The notes: a model not told the origin generated them from the sequence alone. Positions 1-7,720 are shown, numbered from the stretch's first letter. The stretch: DNA of 11,030 bases from Paracoccaceae bacterium (GCA_007120685.1 SKNG01000051.1:1-11030), one strand, 5' to 3'. Translations and numbers: made by a program.

Positions 1-813
1 GGCGGGCGACGCCGCCCGCGCCGAGGCCGCCGGCGCCCCCTGACCACGGCCGGCGCGCAGCCGCGCCTCCAGCGTATCCAGCCGCGCACGATTGGCCGGG
101 GCGGCATTGCGGGCCACGCCGAAGAGTTCGGTCAGCTGCTCCATGGTAGCGATTTCATTGGCCTTTTCCAGCGTCGGCTGGGCATCGGCGATGCGGGTGC
201 AGGAGCCCAGCACACCACGATAGGTGGCCAGCGCATTCGCCGTCTGGTCGGCGGCCTGATACATCTCGGCCAGTTGCCAGGCGTTGTTTATCGCCTCGCA
301 CCGCATCAGCGCGGGCGTGCGCCGCGCCGTGGCAATGGCCGCGGCATGGTCGCGCCGGGATACCGCCGCATCGAAATTCGCCTGCGCCTCGTTCAGTTCC
401 AGGACGCGCAGCATCTCGGCATCGGGCGACCAGTTCGGCGTGCTGCGCCGCTGCTGATCGATGAGGCTGCGCGCGCCGGAGAAATCGCCGCGTTCGATCC
501 GCGCCCAAATCGGCGCCACATCGACAGCGGCGGTGCCTTCCACGCCCATCGCGCGCAGCGCATCCAGATTGTCGGGCGGGGTCCAGCCGGGAAACTGAGA
601 GCGCAGCCGGCGCATCTCGGCCTGGACCGAACGCTGGTCATTCGAATCCAGATAATAGAGAAGCGCGCGCAGATCCTCGGTCCCGGGGGTGCCGGCCTGC
701 GCGGCGCCGGGCAGCAGCGCAGCCGATGACAGGGCCAGGGCGAGGCCCAGCAGGGCCGGGCCGAACACACGGCGTGGACCAGGGCAGCGCCCGGTCTTCA
801 GATCGGAATGCAT
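1..813 (-). CDS. Exported TPR-like helical protein, fifth gene of the cellulose operon (3' end beyond window)
   Basis: An uninterrupted frame of 271 codons runs from an ATG at 813 off the left edge. Residues 1-15 are polar and basic, 16-38 hydrophobic, with a good signal-peptidase I site AQA|G at 40/41, so the product should enter the periplasm. The rest is alpha-helical and alanine-rich. Residues 178-205 (AWQLAEMYQ..ALATYRGVL) read like a tetratricopeptide repeat, and two segments share a P-x-W-x-P-x(4)-L pattern (residues 75-86 and 126-136). The start overlaps the bcsZ stop by 16 nt, with GAGG about 10 nt upstream, indicating translational coupling. In other cellulose operons the TPR protein after bcsZ or bcsB is BcsC, whose N-terminal TPRs bind peptidoglycan or the polymer ahead of an outer-membrane barrel. 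Whether a barrel follows here cannot be seen. The residues after 250 are Ala/Gly/Pro-rich, like a linker. I am confident of the gene and only moderately of the BcsC-like role. Confidence 0.8.
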   Translation of the reverse strand, partial: MHSDLKTGRCPGPRRVFGPALLGLALALSSAALLPGAAQAGTPGTEDLRALLYYLDSNDQRSVQAEMRRLRSQFPGWTPPDNLDALRAMGVEGTAAVDVAPIWARIERGDFSGARSLIDQQRRSTPNWSPDAEMLRVLELNEAQANFDAAVSRRDHAAAIATARRTPALMRCEAINNAWQLAEMYQAADQTANALATYRGVLGSCTRIADAQPTLEKANEIATMEQLTELFGVARNAAPANRARLDTLEARLRAGRGQGAPAASARAASPA

Positions 814-1904
814 TGCGGGGTCACCTCGTTGACGGCGATCATGGCGAACATCTGCAGCGTCGCCGGGTAATAGGGCTGGCGCGGGTCGAAGGCCGGGATG
901 TCGGATCCGGGCTGCCCGGCGCGGCCGGAGCAGGTCAGCAACGCGGCAAGCGCCCGGTAGCCGGGATCGTCGCTGGCCTCCAGCACCACGCCGGATGAAG
1001 GCTCGATCACCGTGGGCACCGGCGCGCCGGGCCGCACGGTCTGTTCATAGACGCGCTTCATCTGGCGCACTGCGTCATGCGTGTCATGGCCGGACCACAG
1101 CAGGAAAAGCGGCACGCGCATCGCCTCGTAGCCGGCGTTCTGGCTGAAATCCACCGCCGGTTCCAGCCCGTCCGGCGTCACCGTAACCCAGTCCGGCACC
1201 AGCCCATCGCTGGCCAGCCGCGCCATCAGCGCCACGCCGTCGCGCGCGGCCTGGGCCAGTTCCTGCACACCGGTCGCAGCGGCCAGTTCGTTCATCGCCA
1301 GCGGCATCAGATAGCTGGGATTGACGGTCACCCGCTCGTCATGGACGAAGCCCTGCACCGCCGGCAGGAACAGCAGCCGCGCCGGATCCTCCGGGCTGGG
1401 AAGGATGCAGCGCTGGGCCAGCGCCTCGGCTATATCGCTGGCGCGCTGCAGATACCGGCGCTCGGAGAAACGCCGCGCGGCGCGCATCAGCGCCCAGGCG
1501 TAGAACAGGTCACCGTCGGCGGCGTTGTTGCGGTCTGGCACCGGATTGGCGGTATCGGGCAGGTAGCGCCAGGACAGCAACGCGTCCGAACGCAGCGCCA
1601 GATGGCGCTCTGTCCAGTCGAACATGCGGGAAAAGGCGTCTCGGTCGCCGAATTCCACCGCCAGAACCATGCCGTAGCCCTGCCCCTCGGAATGGCTGGC
1701 ATGCTGTTGCAGGCGATCGACGACGCGGCCGTTTTCTGCCAGATAGCCCTCCTTCCAGGCCTGCCAGACCTGGCCCGCCGTGCTTGCCAGATCGCTGGTC
1801 AGAAACAGCGCCTGGCCCGTCGCCGGCACGGTGCCGGCGGCAAGCCCCGCCGTGCCAAGCGCCGGCGCGCCGCAAAGACAAGAGAGGAAACGACGTCGGT
1901 TCAT
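798..1904 (-). CDS. bcsZ: BcsZ, periplasmic GH8 endo-1,4-beta-glucanase of cellulose synthesis
   Basis: The 368-aa protein is the usual length for BcsZ/CelC-type family 8 glycoside hydrolases, which cut beta-1,4-glucan in the periplasm and tune the amount and packing of cellulose. The GH8 proton-donor motif is S72-E73-GQGYGM. The family signature around A128-A129-D130-G131-D132 to F146 is kept apart from two changes. The position I take for the catalytic base (Y-D-A-x-R in E. coli BcsZ) reads G258-Y-E260-A-M-R, with Glu for Asp. The N-terminus MNRRRFLS followed by a hydrophobic run and Ala/Gly segment is a signal peptide with a twin-arginine-like motif. The ATG at 1904 is chosen because it begins the signal peptide and lies 5 nt after the bcsB stop, with GGGAG inside the last bcsB codons. 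The frame is also open upstream, but that part is the antisense or offset shadow of bcsB. Function is well supported; activity is less certain because of the Glu. Confidence 0.92.
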   Translation of the reverse strand: MNRRRFLSCLCGAPALGTAGLAAGTVPATGQALFLTSDLASTAGQVWQAWKEGYLAENGRVVDRLQQHASHSEGQGYGMVLAVEFGDRDAFSRMFDWTERHLALRSDALLSWRYLPDTANPVPDRNNAADGDLFYAWALMRAARRFSERRYLQRASDIAEALAQRCILPSPEDPARLLFLPAVQGFVHDERVTVNPSYLMPLAMNELAAATGVQELAQAARDGVALMARLASDGLVPDWVTVTPDGLEPAVDFSQNAGYEAMRVPLFLLWSGHDTHDAVRQMKRVYEQTVRPGAPVPTVIEPSSGVVLEASDDPGYRALAALLTCSGRAGQPGSDIPAFDPRQPYYPATLQMFAMIAVNEVTPQCIPI

Positions 1905-1909
1905 GGCGA

Positions 1910-4195
1910 TCAATGCTCCCGTGTTGCAATCACCAGGCGCAGCGCCACCAGGGCCGACAACAGCGCCAGGAAGAAAAGCCCGATGACATAGCGCACCGGC
2001 ATGGCCGAGACGAAATTGCCCAGCACATGGCGCATATTGCCCAGCGTGATCGGCTCCAGCAGGGTTGGCTGGCGGTCCGGCGCGTACCAATTCTGCCACT
2101 GCCCATCGCGGTCCAGCACCGAAACCTGGCCGCGCGGCCCGTCGCCGCGTTCGCGCGCAGCGGCGATCGCCCCCGCCACCGCCGAAATGTCGCTGCCGGG
2201 CGCGCGCAGCATCCAGATGTGCTGTGGCCGGCTGGTGTCCAGTTGCAGCAGGATTGCCTGCCCGCGCTGCTCTCTCAGCCAGTGTTCCAGCATCATGCCG
2301 GGGCGCGGATGCAACCATTGCAGGGCGATACTGGCCTGGCGCGTCAGCCATGCCCAGCCGGCCGAGACGCCGGTTTCAGCCTCGCGCTGCGGGCTAAGAT
2401 CCAGCAGGCCGGCCTGGCGGGCGCTGCCGCCCGCGCTGCCCGTACCGCCCGCACCGCCCGCACCGCCGGCATCGGCGTAAAGCCCCGCAGCAGGCTGATT
2501 GACCAACACTGCCTCGATTGCGTTTCGACTGAAGGGATAGCCGCCGGTGGGCACCGAGCCCAGATCGTCGATCGACAGCAGATGCAGCCGGGTGGCGAGC
2601 GACTCACGCCGTTCCCGCCCGCCTGAAACCAGGGCGGCGCGCAGCGTGGCGATGTCATCCGGCGGAAAGGCCCGAGCCGTCATCTCGTTGGCGGTCACGC
2701 TGCGCGGGTGCAGGTTGACGAAGGCGAAATGCATGTCCGGCAGAAACATCGACGGGCTGTAGGGGACGCTCAGCGTCGAGCCCGCGCCGAGCGCCAGGGC
2801 CGCGTCTTCCCAGGTCGGACAGGGCAGATCCGGCGGGTCGCCGGGAATGATCGCCTCGAACCCCAGCGTGTTGGTGCCGGCATGCAGCAACCGCGCCTCG
2901 AAGCGGATGGGGAAATCCTCGATCATCTGGTTTGGCTGGCCCCGCAGCGGCAGAAGCCGGACATTGGTGTCGTTGACATGGACCAGCAGCATGGCGCCGC
3001 GCGGCAATTCGGCGGCATAGGCGTAGTCCAGACGCAGTTCCGCCTTGGCGTTGGTCAGAATCACGAAATCGTCCGGCAGCCTGAAACGTTGCTCGATACG
3101 CTGATAGCGGTTGAACACCTCGACGCTGCGGAACCCAAGCGCGGACAGTGGCATCGGGCGTTGCCCGTCGATCAATGTCTGCGATGGCCGGGCGGTTCCG
3201 GCGATCCTGGTCTCGAACTCGGGAAGCGGCTGCAGCGGCTCTCCCGGCCTGAACCTGATGACCATGACCTGCGCCCCGTCGCCGGCCATCCGGAACTGCA
3301 CCCGCTGCTGCGCGGCCGGCAGGAAGGTGACCCGCGCCGCCGAGGGAGCCTCTTGCTGCACGCGCCAGTGGCCGGTGAAGCGGAACGGCACCGGATCGCC
3401 GCCCAGCGCCTCGCTGATATGCTCGGTGACATGGGCGACCCATTGCTCTGCCTGCTCGCCCAGCCCGGCAATGCCCGCGATCTCGACACCGCCACCACTG
3501 GCAGCGGCCGCGGCCACGCCCAGCAGGAAGGCCGCCTCGCCGCCATCGGCCGGCGGGCCATCGAGCAGGGCGCCGCTGGCCGCTAGATCGACATCCGACC
3601 AAAGCGCGAAAGAGGCATCCGGGCCGCAGAAGATGCGATGATGCTGGACAAGCTCGATGCGCACCCGGTTCTCGCCCTGACGCAGCATCGCCGGATCGAC
3701 CGTCAGGTCCAGCGCCCCGAAGCCGGTGACATTCTCCAGCCTGCCGGTGCCGACGTACGCTTCGTTCAGATAGACCCGAAACCGCGAGCGTTCGGGCAGC
3801 ACGTTGATCGACGAACGGGTGGCGATGCGCAGGCCCTGCACATGGTCCGGGTCCGGGATGAAGAGCATGAATTCCAGATCGCGGGTTTCGCCGTCGAAGC
3901 GCATCGCGCTGCCGGCGGCGCTGCCTCTGGCGTGCAGCGGGCGCAGCGGGCTGATGAATTGCGCAGGCTCGGCACCCGGATCCCTTTGCGTGCCACGCGC
4001 GCGCTCGGCGGCGAAGCGCTCGGCGGTCAGGCGCGCCACGATGTCGGCATCCTCTTCGCCATCCTCGTCGGCCAGGGGCACGGGGATGATGGCGCCCTGC
4101 GCCAGGGCGGCACCGCCAAGACCGACCACGCCCGCCCCGGCAAGGACAAGCGACAGCGCCAGCAGGCGCGTGACTTCAAGCGGTGACGCCTTCAT
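1910..4195 (-). CDS. bcsB: BcsB, periplasmic membrane-anchored subunit of cellulose synthase
   Basis: The 761-aa protein forms the cellulose synthase core with BcsA: it caps the periplasmic exit of the BcsA channel and guides the glucan through carbohydrate-binding and flavodoxin-like domains. Residues 1-33 are a signal peptide (hydrophobic 11-31, ALA|Q). An acidic linker follows (44-50), then the BcsB body, including the family-typical HHRIFCGPDASFALWSDVD segment (185-203) and PDLPCPTWED (455-464). Residues 732-756 form the single C-terminal transmembrane helix that packs on BcsA and is needed for its activity. The ATG overlaps the bcsA stop (ATGA) with GGAG 8 nt upstream, within the last bcsA codons, so the two subunits are translationally coupled. 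A Gly-rich stretch at residues 576-590 is encoded by a 9-bp tandem repeat. This looks like a local linker expansion and does not break the frame. Identification is firm from order, length and motifs. Confidence 0.95.
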   Translation of the reverse strand: MKASPLEVTRLLALSLVLAGAGVVGLGGAALAQGAIIPVPLADEDGEEDADIVARLTAERFAAERARGTQRDPGAEPAQFISPLRPLHARGSAAGSAMRFDGETRDLEFMLFIPDPDHVQGLRIATRSSINVLPERSRFRVYLNEAYVGTGRLENVTGFGALDLTVDPAMLRQGENRVRIELVQHHRIFCGPDASFALWSDVDLAASGALLDGPPADGGEAAFLLGVAAAAASGGGVEIAGIAGLGEQAEQWVAHVTEHISEALGGDPVPFRFTGHWRVQQEAPSAARVTFLPAAQQRVQFRMAGDGAQVMVIRFRPGEPLQPLPEFETRIAGTARPSQTLIDGQRPMPLSALGFRSVEVFNRYQRIEQRFRLPDDFVILTNAKAELRLDYAYAAELPRGAMLLVHVNDTNVRLLPLRGQPNQMIEDFPIRFEARLLHAGTNTLGFEAIIPGDPPDLPCPTWEDAALALGAGSTLSVPYSPSMFLPDMHFAFVNLHPRSVTANEMTARAFPPDDIATLRAALVSGGRERRESLATRLHLLSIDDLGSVPTGGYPFSRNAIEAVLVNQPAAGLYADAGGAGGAGGTGSAGGSARQAGLLDLSPQREAETGVSAGWAWLTRQASIALQWLHPRPGMMLEHWLREQRGQAILLQLDTSRPQHIWMLRAPGSDISAVAGAIAAARERGDGPRGQVSVLDRDGQWQNWYAPDRQPTLLEPITLGNMRHVLGNFVSAMPVRYVIGLFFLALLSALVALRLVIATREH
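2435..2470 (-). repeat. 9-bp tandem repeat inside bcsB encoding A/T-G-G/S units
   Basis: On the plus strand the units accgcccgc (2444-2452), accgcccgc (2453-2461) and accgccggc (2462-2470) follow a degenerate unit gctgcccgt (2435-2443). In the bcsB frame they read as Ala-Gly-Gly, or Thr-Gly-Ser for the degenerate unit, giving the Gly-rich linker at about residues 576-587. The unit is a multiple of three, so copy-number change would lengthen or shorten the linker without a frameshift. Confidence 0.75.
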
Positions 4196-6696
4196 ATCGG
4201 GTTCTCCGCATCGCGCGGGCGCCAGCCGGTGGTACGGGGCTGCGCTGGTGCCAGGGCGTCGGGGCCCGCCGAGGGTGCCGGGTCCGGCCGCCCCCAGCCG
4301 TCGACGCCCGCTGCGGCATGGCTGCCGGGGCCCGGCTGGGCACGGGACCGGCCAGCAAGGGCAATGTCCACCGGCGCCGGTGCGGGCGGCGGGTCGAAGG
4401 TTTCGCCGAAGGCCAGCAGATGCGCCGGTGTCGTGCCCTTGTGCACCACCGCGCGCTCGCGTTCGCGCTGACGGGCAAGCCGCGCGGGTTCGGCCGACAG
4501 CGCCCCCACTGCATGCCAGATCCCTGTCAAGGACAGGCCCAGGACATAGACCAGGCCGCGCAGCAGCCCCATCCTCTTGTTGCGCATGGCACGCACCGCC
4601 TCCCAGGAAGCAGAGTCGCCGAAGATCATGTGCGCGACCGTCTCGCGCACGATCATCGGCTGCTTGGGGTCGAAGCGCACGCCGACCGTCACAGCGCCGG
4701 TTTCGGTGCGGACCGTTTTCACCTGCACCCGGACCGCGTTTTCCAGATGCGGCGATTTCGGGAACTCGGGCGTGAAATAGAAGGTGTCGCCCACCTTGGG
4801 CATCACAGGCATCATGCCGGTCGGTCCCGGCTGCGGGCGCAGCACCATGCTGGCCCCCGAGGTGGAGGCATTGACCACCGTCGCCGGCAGGAACACGGGA
4901 TCGTCCACGCCCAGCGCCACCACAGCCGGAACGTTGACGGGCACCCGCGGCACGGCGCGGCGCTGCTGGCGTTCGGCGATGGCACGCAACGCCGCCCCTA
5001 CCAGCAGGAAGTTGAACAACGCCCAGCCACCGACGATCATGACGATCTCGCGGTCACCGGGGAACATGATCCAGCGCGTGACAGCGGCGATCACGCCCAG
5101 CAGCGCCAGGGCAAAGATGATCAGCAGCGGCTCGTAGATCGGCGAGATCGAGTCCTCTTCCTGCACCTCGTCCTTGGCGGTGACGTTGAACTTGGCGCCG
5201 CGCGGGTTCCAGATGGTCTTGAAGATCGCTGAGGACAGGTAAGGCGCCTGTGCGGTTTCGTAGATTTCTGAAATCAGCGGCCATCGCACCCGTGAATAGA
5301 GGGCGTTCTGGATCATGAAGCTGACCGCCATGTAGCTGGTCATGTAGACCGCGACTTCCTGGATGGTGGCGACGAAGATCTGCAGGCCGAAGAACAGATA
5401 CAGCAGCGGCGCCAGGATGAAGGTCAACCGCACTAGCGGAAACAGCCAGAAACCCATCGAATTGAAATAGCAAAGCCGCTGCGTCAGGCTGAGCCCCGGC
5501 CCCCAGAGCGGGTTCTTGAGAATCAGAAGCTGCGTCATGCCGGTGGCCCAGCGCCCGCGCTGCTGGATAAAGCTGACAAAGGATTCGGGCTGCAGACCGG
5601 CGATCATCGCATGATCGACGTAAAGCGATTTCCAGCCCTTGCGGTGCATGGTCAGCGCGGTTTCGGCATCCTCGGTAATGGTATCGCCGGCAAAGCCGCC
5701 CACATCGTCCAGCGCCGCCCGGCGCAGGACAGCGGCCGAACCGCAGAAGAACGCGCCGCCCCAGCGGTCCAGCCCGCGGTGCGAGAGATGGTAGAACATC
5801 TCGTTTTCCGGCGGGCAATCGGGACGGAAGCCCAGGTTGCGGTCGATCGGATCGGGGTTGAGGAAGAAATGCGGCGTCTGCACCAGGAACAGCTTCGGAT
5901 CCTGCACGAAGAAGCCCACGGTGCGGGCCAGGAAATCGCGGCTGGGCACATGGTCGGCGTCAAAGACCACCACCAGGTCGCCGTTCAGCCGCTCCAGCGC
6001 CGCCGACATGTTGCCGGCCTTGGCATGCTCGTTGCGCGGGCGGGTGGAGTATCTTACCCCCAGTTCGGCGCAAAGCTGCATCAGGTCGCGCCGACGCTTG
6101 CGCGCCTTCTCTGCAACATCCGGGTCTTCGTGGTTGCAGCGCGCGTCCGTGCCGCCGTCGTCGCACAGAACGACGGTCCGTTTTTCGGCCGGATAGTGCA
6201 TGTTGCGCGCCGCCGACAGGGTGATCGACAGCATCTCTACCGGTTCGTTGTAGCTGGGCACCAGGATGTCCACGGTCGGCAGATCGGCGACCAAGACCTT
6301 GGGCGGCAAGCTGCGCTTGACCGGATCGGCGGTCAGGAAACCCGAAAGGAAGAAAACGGCAATGGCATAGGTCTCTACGATGAACAGAAGCAGGGCCGGG
6401 ACGAAGGACCACCATTCGGCCAAGGGTGGCAGCGTCTCGGTCGCGCGCCAGGCCCAGTAGCGCAGCACCAGGGTCGAGGCGACGGCCATCATGGCAAAGC
6501 GCATGACGATGCTGCGGTTTGCGTGGGGCTTCAGCAGCATAACCACGACAACCGCGGACAACCCCAGCAATGCCTGCACGGCGATCGAGGTAGGCACCGA
6601 CACGAAGACGCCGATCAGCGCCAGCAGCAGCACCCACGCAACCAGATTGAGCCGTTGGGCGAGATGCAGCGGTCTGGTTCCGATCAGCATTGCCAT
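4192..6696 (-). CDS. bcsA: BcsA, catalytic subunit of cellulose synthase (UDP-forming) with PilZ domain
   Basis: This inner-membrane GT2 enzyme transfers glucose from UDP-glucose to the growing beta-1,4-glucan and secretes it through its own channel. The GT2 motifs are all present: D179-D-G, D246-A-D, T341-E-D343 and Q379-R-G-R-W383. The gating loop F503-NVTAK508 is also present. The PilZ c-di-GMP site is R580-x3-R584 followed by N609-A-S-T-S-G614, an accepted (D/N)xSxxG form. Numbering matches R. sphaeroides BcsA as I remember it (D246, D343, Q379, R580). Hydrophobic segments near 17-55, 63-80, 98-121, 409-460, 521-540 and 549-570 fit the eight-helix fold. At 834 aa it is about 46 residues longer than R. 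sphaeroides BcsA, owing to a Pro/Ala/Gly-rich tail after about 765. Start: ATG at 6696, with a second in-frame ATG two codons later; the ribosome site is weak. The stop overlaps the bcsB start. Activity should depend on c-di-GMP. Confidence 0.97.
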   Translation of the reverse strand: MAMLIGTRPLHLAQRLNLVAWVLLLALIGVFVSVPTSIAVQALLGLSAVVVVMLLKPHANRSIVMRFAMMAVASTLVLRYWAWRATETLPPLAEWWSFVPALLLFIVETYAIAVFFLSGFLTADPVKRSLPPKVLVADLPTVDILVPSYNEPVEMLSITLSAARNMHYPAEKRTVVLCDDGGTDARCNHEDPDVAEKARKRRRDLMQLCAELGVRYSTRPRNEHAKAGNMSAALERLNGDLVVVFDADHVPSRDFLARTVGFFVQDPKLFLVQTPHFFLNPDPIDRNLGFRPDCPPENEMFYHLSHRGLDRWGGAFFCGSAAVLRRAALDDVGGFAGDTITEDAETALTMHRKGWKSLYVDHAMIAGLQPESFVSFIQQRGRWATGMTQLLILKNPLWGPGLSLTQRLCYFNSMGFWLFPLVRLTFILAPLLYLFFGLQIFVATIQEVAVYMTSYMAVSFMIQNALYSRVRWPLISEIYETAQAPYLSSAIFKTIWNPRGAKFNVTAKDEVQEEDSISPIYEPLLIIFALALLGVIAAVTRWIMFPGDREIVMIVGGWALFNFLLVGAALRAIAERQQRRAVPRVPVNVPAVVALGVDDPVFLPATVVNASTSGASMVLRPQPGPTGMMPVMPKVGDTFYFTPEFPKSPHLENAVRVQVKTVRTETGAVTVGVRFDPKQPMIVRETVAHMIFGDSASWEAVRAMRNKRMGLLRGLVYVLGLSLTGIWHAVGALSAEPARLARQRERERAVVHKGTTPAHLLAFGETFDPPPAPAPVDIALAGRSRAQPGPGSHAAAGVDGWGRPDPAPSAGPDALAPAQPRTTGWRPRDAENPI

Positions 6697-6744
6697 GTCA
6701 ACTGTCCATTCTACCGGTCACGCGGCGGGCAAGGGCTGCCCGCA

Positions 6745-7494
6745 TCAACCTCTCGGGGCGGCATGGGGGGAAAGCGTGCGGATGGTCCGTTGCGGCGCCC
6801 CGCCCACCGAAAGTGCCCGGCCACCACCCATCGGCGCCAGCGCCTGCTCGGCGCTCCCGGGCACACAGTTGCGCATCACCACATCCAGCGCCGCGGCCCC
6901 CTGCGGCAGGGGCCGGGCACTGCCGGTCAGCCGACGCATCACCAGCACGCAGGTGATGCCGGTGCCGACCCGCTCGGTTGCGTAGGTATACGCGCCAAGT
7001 TCGTCACGGCCGCTGAGCAGGGAAGAGGGCTGCAACGAGGTAAAGGGCGCCGGCAGGCCGCCAAAGCGGGCGGTGATGTCCTCGATGCTGAATTCATTCA
7101 GCCGGGCGGTGGACCGGGTTTGCGCGCGCACCTGGATGGTGTTGTCCCCGGAAATGGCGGTGGCATTGGGCAGGACGATCCGCTGCTCCATCGCGCCACC
7201 CAGCGAGCGTTGCAGGACGATCAGCGCATCGGGCGCATGCACCAGTGACCGCGAGGCCGGCACCAGCGCGAAATCGACGGTCTGCTCTAGCGTCTGAAGC
7301 TCTGGCCGGTGATCTGGGTTGAACACCCGCATGATGGAATCGCGGCTGCGGTCGCTGTCGGCCTGGCTGCAGGCCACCAGCAGCCCGCAGACCAGCGCCA
7401 GAGCGGCCGCCACCCTTACCCCGGTTGTCGCGCGGGCCGCGGCCAGCCAGGACAGCGCCGTCCCGCCTGACCGTTTGAAATTCCTGCCGGCCAT
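6745..7494 (-). CDS. bcsN: BcsN-type cellulose biosynthesis lipoprotein
   Basis: BcsN is an accessory protein of cellulose operons in Alphaproteobacteria. Its exact job is not established. From the ATG at 7494 the product has 249 residues: a basic N-terminus, a hydrophobic run at about 27-40 and a lipobox L39-V-A-C42, followed by Ser at +2, which by the E. coli rule favours the outer membrane. The mature part is compact, with alternating beta-type segments (VDFALVPASRSLV, DALIVLQRSL, QRIVLPNATAI, GITCVLVMRRL), and no transmembrane helix. It lies 48 nt upstream of bcsA in the same direction, the usual BcsN position. The start is uncertain: the frame is open further upstream, and an ATG at 7554 has a better ribosome site (AGGG, 8 nt spacing) but would put the lipobox Cys at residue 62, too deep for a signal peptide. 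Family assignment rests on recalled sequence style plus position. Confidence 0.78.
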   Translation of the reverse strand: MAGRNFKRSGGTALSWLAAARATTGVRVAAALALVCGLLVACSQADSDRSRDSIMRVFNPDHRPELQTLEQTVDFALVPASRSLVHAPDALIVLQRSLGGAMEQRIVLPNATAISGDNTIQVRAQTRSTARLNEFSIEDITARFGGLPAPFTSLQPSSLLSGRDELGAYTYATERVGTGITCVLVMRRLTGSARPLPQGAAALDVVMRNCVPGSAEQALAPMGGGRALSVGGAPQRTIRTLSPHAAPRG

Positions 7495-7690
7495 GCCGCC
7501 GGTATCAGCCCGGGCAGGCCCGATGCCTGCCGCGCATGATGTCAGTTCCTGCATCCGTTCTGCCCTGCTCGATGAAGCCGGGGCAGCACAGGCCATGACA
7601 TGACCAAGCGTGACGACGGCGTTACCGCCGCGTTTGTTTTCTGGCTGAGGGCCACTGCTGCTGCCTCGGGTCATTCTTTTTATTACTCCC

Positions 7691-7719
7691 ACCTTACTGA
7701 ATTGCGCGATTTGGTGCAA
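7691..7719 (-). promoter_or_regulatory. Candidate sigma70-type promoter of the bcs operon
   Basis: On the minus strand TTGCAC (7719-7714) is followed by a 17-nt spacer and TAAGGT (7696-7691), a reasonable -35/-10 pair for a housekeeping sigma factor. Transcription would start near 7683-7685 and leave about 190 nt of leader before the chosen bcsN ATG. The call is from sequence only. The optimal spacing and the local drop in GC support it; the -10 matches the consensus at only the first, second and sixth positions. Confidence 0.45.
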
Positions 7720-7720
7720 T
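7701..7720. promoter_or_regulatory. Dyad overlapping the -35 and spacer of the bcs promoter, possible operator
   Basis: The arms ATTGC (7701-7705) and GCAAT (7716-7720) are perfect inverted repeats and extend to seven positions each with one mismatch (ATTGCGC versus GTGCAAT), around a 6-nt centre. A 20-bp imperfect palindrome on top of the -35 is where a repressor or other dimeric regulator could bind. I do not recognise the regulator. Confidence 0.35.

Noticed and set aside
393..770. A 125-codon minus-strand frame beginning MCSARPCW
   Set aside because: It is an offset frame of the exported TPR-like gene. The other frame has a signal peptide, ordinary amino-acid balance and no stop across 271 codons.
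1905..2351. Upstream extension of the bcsZ frame into bcsB
   Set aside because: The translation is Ala/Arg/Gly shadow sequence, and the signal peptide begins at the ATG at 1904.
6698..6709. A minimal frame ATG-GAC-AGT-TGA on the minus strand, ending 1 nt before the bcsA ATG
   Set aside because: It is too short to distinguish from chance, with no clear ribosome site. It might slightly affect bcsA initiation, but nothing in the sequence proves it.
5611..7248. A 545-codon open frame on the plus strand opposite bcsA and bcsN
   Set aside because: It is antisense to genes with unmistakable motifs, and its His/Gln/Arg/Gly-rich translation is what high third-position GC produces in shadow frames.
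7516..7674. Longer N-terminal versions of BcsN from ATGs at 7554 and 7674
   Set aside because: They would bury the lipobox Cys at residue 62 or beyond, and the added sequence lacks protein-like features, although the 7554 ATG has the better ribosome site.
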